The notes under the pieces are model-generated. The model searched no databases. It was not told where the DNA came from and worked only from the letters and a program-made list of their open reading frames with translations. Source: Mytilus edulis (taxonomy: Eukaryota; Mollusca; Bivalvia; Mytilida; Mytilidae). Taken from it: a stretch of 64,000 bases of DNA. Below are positions 59,467-64,000 of the stretch, piece by piece. The translations under genes were made by a program, and so were the position numbers. The stretch lies in the NCBI RefSeq assembly GCF_963676685.1, contig NC_092349.1:37244293-37308292 (forward strand). Direction: 5' to 3'. Each line of letters starts with the position of its first letter. Position 1 is the stretch's first letter.

Positions 59467-59842
59467 CCCCAGTCCCACTAGGCCACGATCGCACTACGAT
59501 CTGTGAAATAAATGCAAATTTTGACGTCGACGAGCGTGTTATAATCGCAGTAGAAGCGTGGTGAGATCGTGTTACAATCGCATAAATCGTGGTATAGTCG
59601 TAGTGAGAACGTGAAGAGCGTAGAAAGGTCTTGATAAGCGTAGTGAGGTCGCAGAATAAGCGTGGTGAGAACGGGGTATAATCGTAGCAAGATTGATGTA
59701 GAAGCGTAATGAGGACATAGTAACATCGTGAAAGCAACGAAAATGTATATTTTCATGCCGCTCATACCGCGACCTCTCCACGATCTGATTTTATTTTAGA
59801 TCGTGATGAGCGTAGTGCGATCGTGGTCTAGTGGGACTGGGG
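59467..59842. mobile_element. 376 bp MITE-like element with internal iterated repeats
   Basis: The ends CCCCAGTCCCACTAGGCCAC and CTAGTGGGACTGGGG are inverted repeats continuing into 'cgatcgcactacgatct' and its complement. The interior is built of degenerate units like 'cgtagtgagatcgtg' / 'agcgtggtgagaacg'. The serine/threonine-rich minus-strand frames here arise from these units. No protein function. Confidence 0.82.
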
Positions 59843-60210
59843 CTTTAAATTCATATTGATACATCATAAAGCCATAGAACTTAAACATTGAATTACTAGC
59901 CAAATGGTATTGAAAAAGCAAACAGGAAGTGAGGAAATGTATTTTACCAAATTGCTCGTCATATCTACAGGAGGATTAGAAAGATCGTTTAAATCAAATC
60001 TTATAATCCAGAGTCTACAAATGTTAAAATTACCCCTATTACATTTTAGATATTATTAAATGCTGGTTAACCATAAGAGATAGAGACCTAATGTGCTTTG
60101 AATTGAGACCTTTGTAAAAATAAAAGAATAAGGTCAAAGCCAAAGGCCAAAATCATAATCTAAATTTGATTTTGGCTTATACTTATTCCTTTTCATCAAC
60201 TGTTAATGTC

Positions 60211-60443
60211 TGAATGTTTAGAAGAAAAATGTATAGTTTATTGATATATTGCTTACCGGTATATGTGTACCGCCATATGTACTTTTCATATGTTCTGATA
60301 ACAAACTGATTTTTTTATGTCAGTGGTAAATATGTATGAATGATTAGAAGAAAAATGTATAGTTTATTGATATATTGCTTACCGGTATATGTTTACCGCC
60401 ATATGGACTTTTCAGATGTTCTGATTACAAACTGATTTTTTTA
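60211..60443. repeat. Tandem duplication, about 126 bp period
   Basis: Copies at 60211-60318 and 60337-60443 share 'tagaagaaaaatgtatagtt', 'ttgcttaccggtatatg' and 'caaactgattttttta'. Confidence 0.85.
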
Positions 60444-61137
60444 TATGTAGAACTCAAAAACAAATGGGAGGTGTAAAATAAAATTCAAAAGAAAAGCTTT
60501 TTTATTTTTATTTTTTAATTTCTTTTTTTTACATATTCAAAGTGTGACTTGAAATAAAAGAAAATTATATGACAACTAGGTTATTGCATTGATATATACA
60601 ACGTATAAATATAAATTTGTTTATTACATCAAATTGTCTTTTGTATTGATTTTAATATAATTAGTAAATACTAGTATATATACAAGGGCTAAAAATATTG
60701 ATTTTTCGGAATTTAAAGAATAGAGTTACCTCCCATAGACCATACACAAGGTGTATATCATTTGAACTTTATATTGTTAATATTGAGTTTTTCAGGTTTA
60801 CAACAAAATAAGAAAGATGTATATGCTCAAATGTCAAATTGTTATAAAAAATTATCTATATCCTCATGGAATGTTCATGGACTTGGAGACAAACTTAAAG
60901 ATGAATTGTTTATTGAGAATTTCAAAGGTGACATAAACATACTTTTAGAAACCTGAAAGGGAGAATCTAAAGAATTTAAATTGGAAGGCCATTGTATTAT
61001 CTCTAAGTCCCGTAAAAAAAGAAAAAAAAAACAAGAAGATGTAGTGGGGGCATTATTGCTACTAGAAAAAGCCATACTTTAAAGGCATTACATATTTAAA
61101 AGAAGCAACAACCTCGCCGAATAGACTATGACTTAAG

Positions 61138-61563
61138 TTGAATAAGAACTTTTTTGGATTTGTACATGATATTTATCTCTGCGCTCTTTATATACCCTCC
61201 TTTTCATCATCTCACTATGATAATGACTTATATTCTTTAGAAAATGAGATATCTTCTTTCTCCATGAATGGACAGATTGTATTGATTGGAGATCTAAATG
61301 CTCGAACTGGCCAAAGAGCTGACTTTATTGTAAATGATTTTGATCACATCAATAATTTTGATGGTTTTGATTTACTCCCTGAAAATTATATTACTGATTC
61401 ACAAATAAATAGAAACAATCAAGATACTTCTGTAAATACAGTTGGTACAAAGTTATTAGACTTGTGTTTGTCTTCAAGGCTGCGTTTACTCAATGGTCGA
61501 TTTTTAGGTGACACATTGGGATATTATACATATATGTCAAGCAGTGGATTTAGTACTGTGTGA
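61138..61563 (+). pseudogene. LINE apurinic-type endonuclease, middle part
   Basis: This is the longest open part of the endonuclease, with GQIVLIGDLNARTGQ. After it the frame shifts and continues as DYAVVSDSLLSS and YLSDHVQITLYM (the catalytic serine-aspartate-histidine end). Confidence 0.8.
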
Positions 61564-62297
61564 TTATGCTGTTGTTAGCGACAGTCTCCTGTCCTCAGTC
61601 AAATATTTTAAAATAAACGATTTTACTTACCTTTCAGATCATGTTCAAATTACTTTATATATGAAGTGCTCTATAAATATAGATAAAGAAATTGGCCTTG
61701 AGGAAAAAGGGTGGCACTGGATTAAATCATATAAATGGACAGACAATTCTAAACTGAAACTTATGATGCTTTATTGACTGAAAATGTAAAGAATGAATTA
61801 ATAGAGTTTGAAATGGTTAATTACGAGGAAAATCAGGTTGGTGCTGATGAGGCTTCAGAAAAATTGACAAAAAAATTAGATAATATTTCAAGCCTTTCTT
61901 GTAAAGCAACTCCAAAAACTAAGAGGAGGAAGTAGAAAAAGGAAATTTAAAGAAGTTTGGTCAGACAATGTTATATATGAAACCAAGCGTCAAATGAATA
62001 AAACAGGAAACAAAATAGGGAATAATCCAAAGAATAATAGTTGTAAGCAAAAGTTTTTGAGTTAAAAAAAAACTTGAAGAAAATGATTAAACAGAAAAAG
62101 TATGAAACTATAAACAAAAACTTTATAATTGTTTAAGTAAATATATCAATCAAAATCCAAAGGAATATTGGAAAATTTTAAAATCTCTTAAGAATGAAAC
62201 AGAAAAAAATGAAATACCAGAGGTATTAAAAGATGAAGAAGTTTTAATAAAACATTTTCAAGATCAAGGTAAACCTTCATCTATAAATAATGCTTTT

Positions 62298-62975
62298 ATG
62301 ATAGACATTGAATCACAATTAAAGCTATTAGAAAATGATATAGACTTCAAAGTTGAAACAGATGCTCCAATATCTTGTTCAGAAGTAAATAAGGTAATCA
62401 GAGGACTAAAACTTCAAAAGTCTGCTGGACCAGATAGAATTATAAATGAAATAATTAAAACCTCAAATCAAGTAATAATTAAGTCAATTGTTAGAATATT
62501 TAATTTAATTCTAAAAACGGGTATATACCCAAAATCATGGAAGGACTCATATGTAATCGCACTTCATAAGAAGGGAGACAAACCTGATCCCAATAATTAC
62601 AGAGGTATATCTTTAATCAGTAATCTTCCTAAAATATGCAATGCTGTACTCAATAATAGACTAATCACAGTTGTGGATAAACAGCTGAATAACTGTCAAT
62701 TTGGCTTCATAGAAAACCACAGAACTGCTGACAGTCGTTTCATATTAAAATCTTTAATTAATAAATATATACACAAAAATAACAAAAAAAGATATGCATG
62801 CTTCATTGATTTAAGAAAGGCATTTGATTCTGTATGGAGGGCAGCCCTTCTATATAAATTATGCAAAACTGGAGTAGGAAAGTCTTTTTACAGAGTAATA
62901 CAACAACAATATTTAAATGCACAATCCTTTTTAAAATATAAAGATCACATTTCAGTAATTTTGACATTACTTTAG
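62298..62975 (+). pseudogene. LINE reverse transcriptase, palm and fingers
   Basis: 225 codons are open, covering the conserved RT blocks up to motif A (FIDLRKAFDSVW). The catalytic FADD (63108-63119 region) lies after a frameshift and is followed by TAA. Confidence 0.85.
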
Positions 62976-64000
62976 GTGTAAAACGAGGGGATTCATTAAG
63001 TCCTACTTTGTTCTATATCTTTATAAATGATATCACTAAAGGTTTAGAGGATGACAACTCAAGTCCATTGGAGGTTATAAATAGTAAACTATGCTCCCTC
63101 CTGTTTGCTGATGATCTGCTTTTACTATCATAATCTAAGGTGGGTCTCCAAAATAGTCTAAATAAAGTTTCCATGTTTTGTGAAAACTGGCAACTTTCTC
63201 TAATAATAAATAAAACAAAAAGTATGGTCTTTTTAACAACAAAGCAAAAGACTGAAACATCTATACTTGTATATAAAAACAAAAAAAGAATGAGAATGTT
63301 TCAGAATATCCTTACTTGGGTCTGCTGATTAAAACAAATGGTAATCTCAGTCATAGTACAGCTGAATTACAAAAAAGGCAAAAAAGGTTTTGTTTTCTAT
63401 TAAAACATATACTAATTCTCTTGGCAGCCTTCCAATCAGAGTGTCAAATAACTTAGTGAGACCTGTTTTGACTTATAGTCCTGAAATAACATATTTGGAC
63501 TCATATATAACATATTTCAAAGCTAAAAAAAGAGCTTTGGTGTCTGGAAAAATTGTGGACCCATTTACCGACTCCAATAGAAAACTTGCATCTTGGTTAT
63601 TGCAAGTTTACCCTTGGCACTAACAAGAGTGCCTCAAATTTTGGTACCAGGAACGAATGGAGAAGACTGATTATTGAATGTCATATAAACTATTATGTAT
63701 TTAGCAAGGCTTTTCACCTCAAATTTGAATCTCTTATTACATGAATCTTTTCAATTAACTAAAACTTTAGATTCTAGTGGATCCTTTTCATGGTTCACTT
63801 TTGCAAAAGATATTCTTTCTGACTCTAACATTGGTATAGATAGACTAAAAACCTGTGATAATTTAAAACAATTAAAAAATATTAAAAGCTATATTAAACC
63901 CCAAATAAACTCATACTCGTCCTTTTTCTAAAAAAAGTTCATCGGAAGATACCCAGAACTTGTTGATAAATATTCCGTATCAACTTCACAAATAATACAA

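Larger units (their letters stand above)
60790..64000 (+). pseudogene. Decayed APE-type non-LTR retrotransposon (LINE), runs off the right edge
   Basis: Apurinic endonuclease blocks come first: SISSWNVHGLGDKL, LLET followed by TGA in place of a probable tryptophan (60954-60956), VLIGDLNARTG and YLSDHVQI. Reverse-transcriptase blocks follow at 62380-63130: KSAGPDRIINEIIK, ALHKKGDKPDPNNYRGISL, QFGFIENHRTADSRFILK, YACFIDLRKAFDSVW, then a frameshift near 62957, GVKRGDSLSPTLFYIF and LLFADDLLLLS. A C-terminal part with KSASNFGTRNEWRR follows, in several frames. There are several stops and frameshifts, so this copy is inactive. The clade is not assigned; it belongs broadly to APE-containing LINEs common in molluscs. 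Confidence 0.85.

Noticed and set aside
59462..59781. Three overlapping minus-strand frames rich in S, T, R and Y
   Set aside because: They arise from the iterated units of the MITE-like element at 59467-59842.

Overview
The window looks like AT-rich nuclear DNA of a bivalve mollusc. The repeat families resemble those of marine mussels (Mytilus type), but this is from memory and no search was run. Genes are intron-containing and sparse. Most of the 64 kb is intron, intergenic DNA and transposable elements. No bacterial operon, CRISPR array or rRNA/tRNA gene was recognised.

Left part (1-12.5 kb): no convincing gene. It holds one arm-rich foldback element cut by the window edge (1-407). It also holds a 3.8 kb element (2804-6594) with about 390 bp inverted termini that start CACTGTG and are flanked by AAGTT on both sides, plus a perfect 80 bp hairpin and several dispersed repeats.

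Gene B (minus strand, 19595 to about 12560): eight exons predicted from splice sites and phase. They encode a signal peptide, two Ig-like domains, three hydrophobic segments and a short tail. Decayed exons of a paralogue, B', lie on the same strand at 55792-44748, broken up by transposons. Between them, on the plus strand, gene A (26247-32602) can be assembled from eight exons into a continuous 586-residue frame: signal peptide, Ig-like ectodomain, one transmembrane helix and a tyrosine-rich tail with one ITIM match. Together this looks like a small cluster of immune-type or adhesion Ig receptors.

Right part (34-64 kb): remains of Penelope-like retroelements, a 1.0 kb tandem duplication split by a 1.46 kb insertion, the B' relics, a MITE-like element and a decayed APE-type LINE running off the right edge. 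The best find is a Penelope-like element at 53841-51706 (minus) with an N-terminal GIY-YIG endonuclease, a CxC linker and the start of the reverse transcriptase (Naiad-type order). Its 711-codon frame has six in-frame TGA codons and no TAA, TAG or frameshift. Several TGAs sit where this family has cysteine, which suggests a selenocysteine-recoding retrotransposon.
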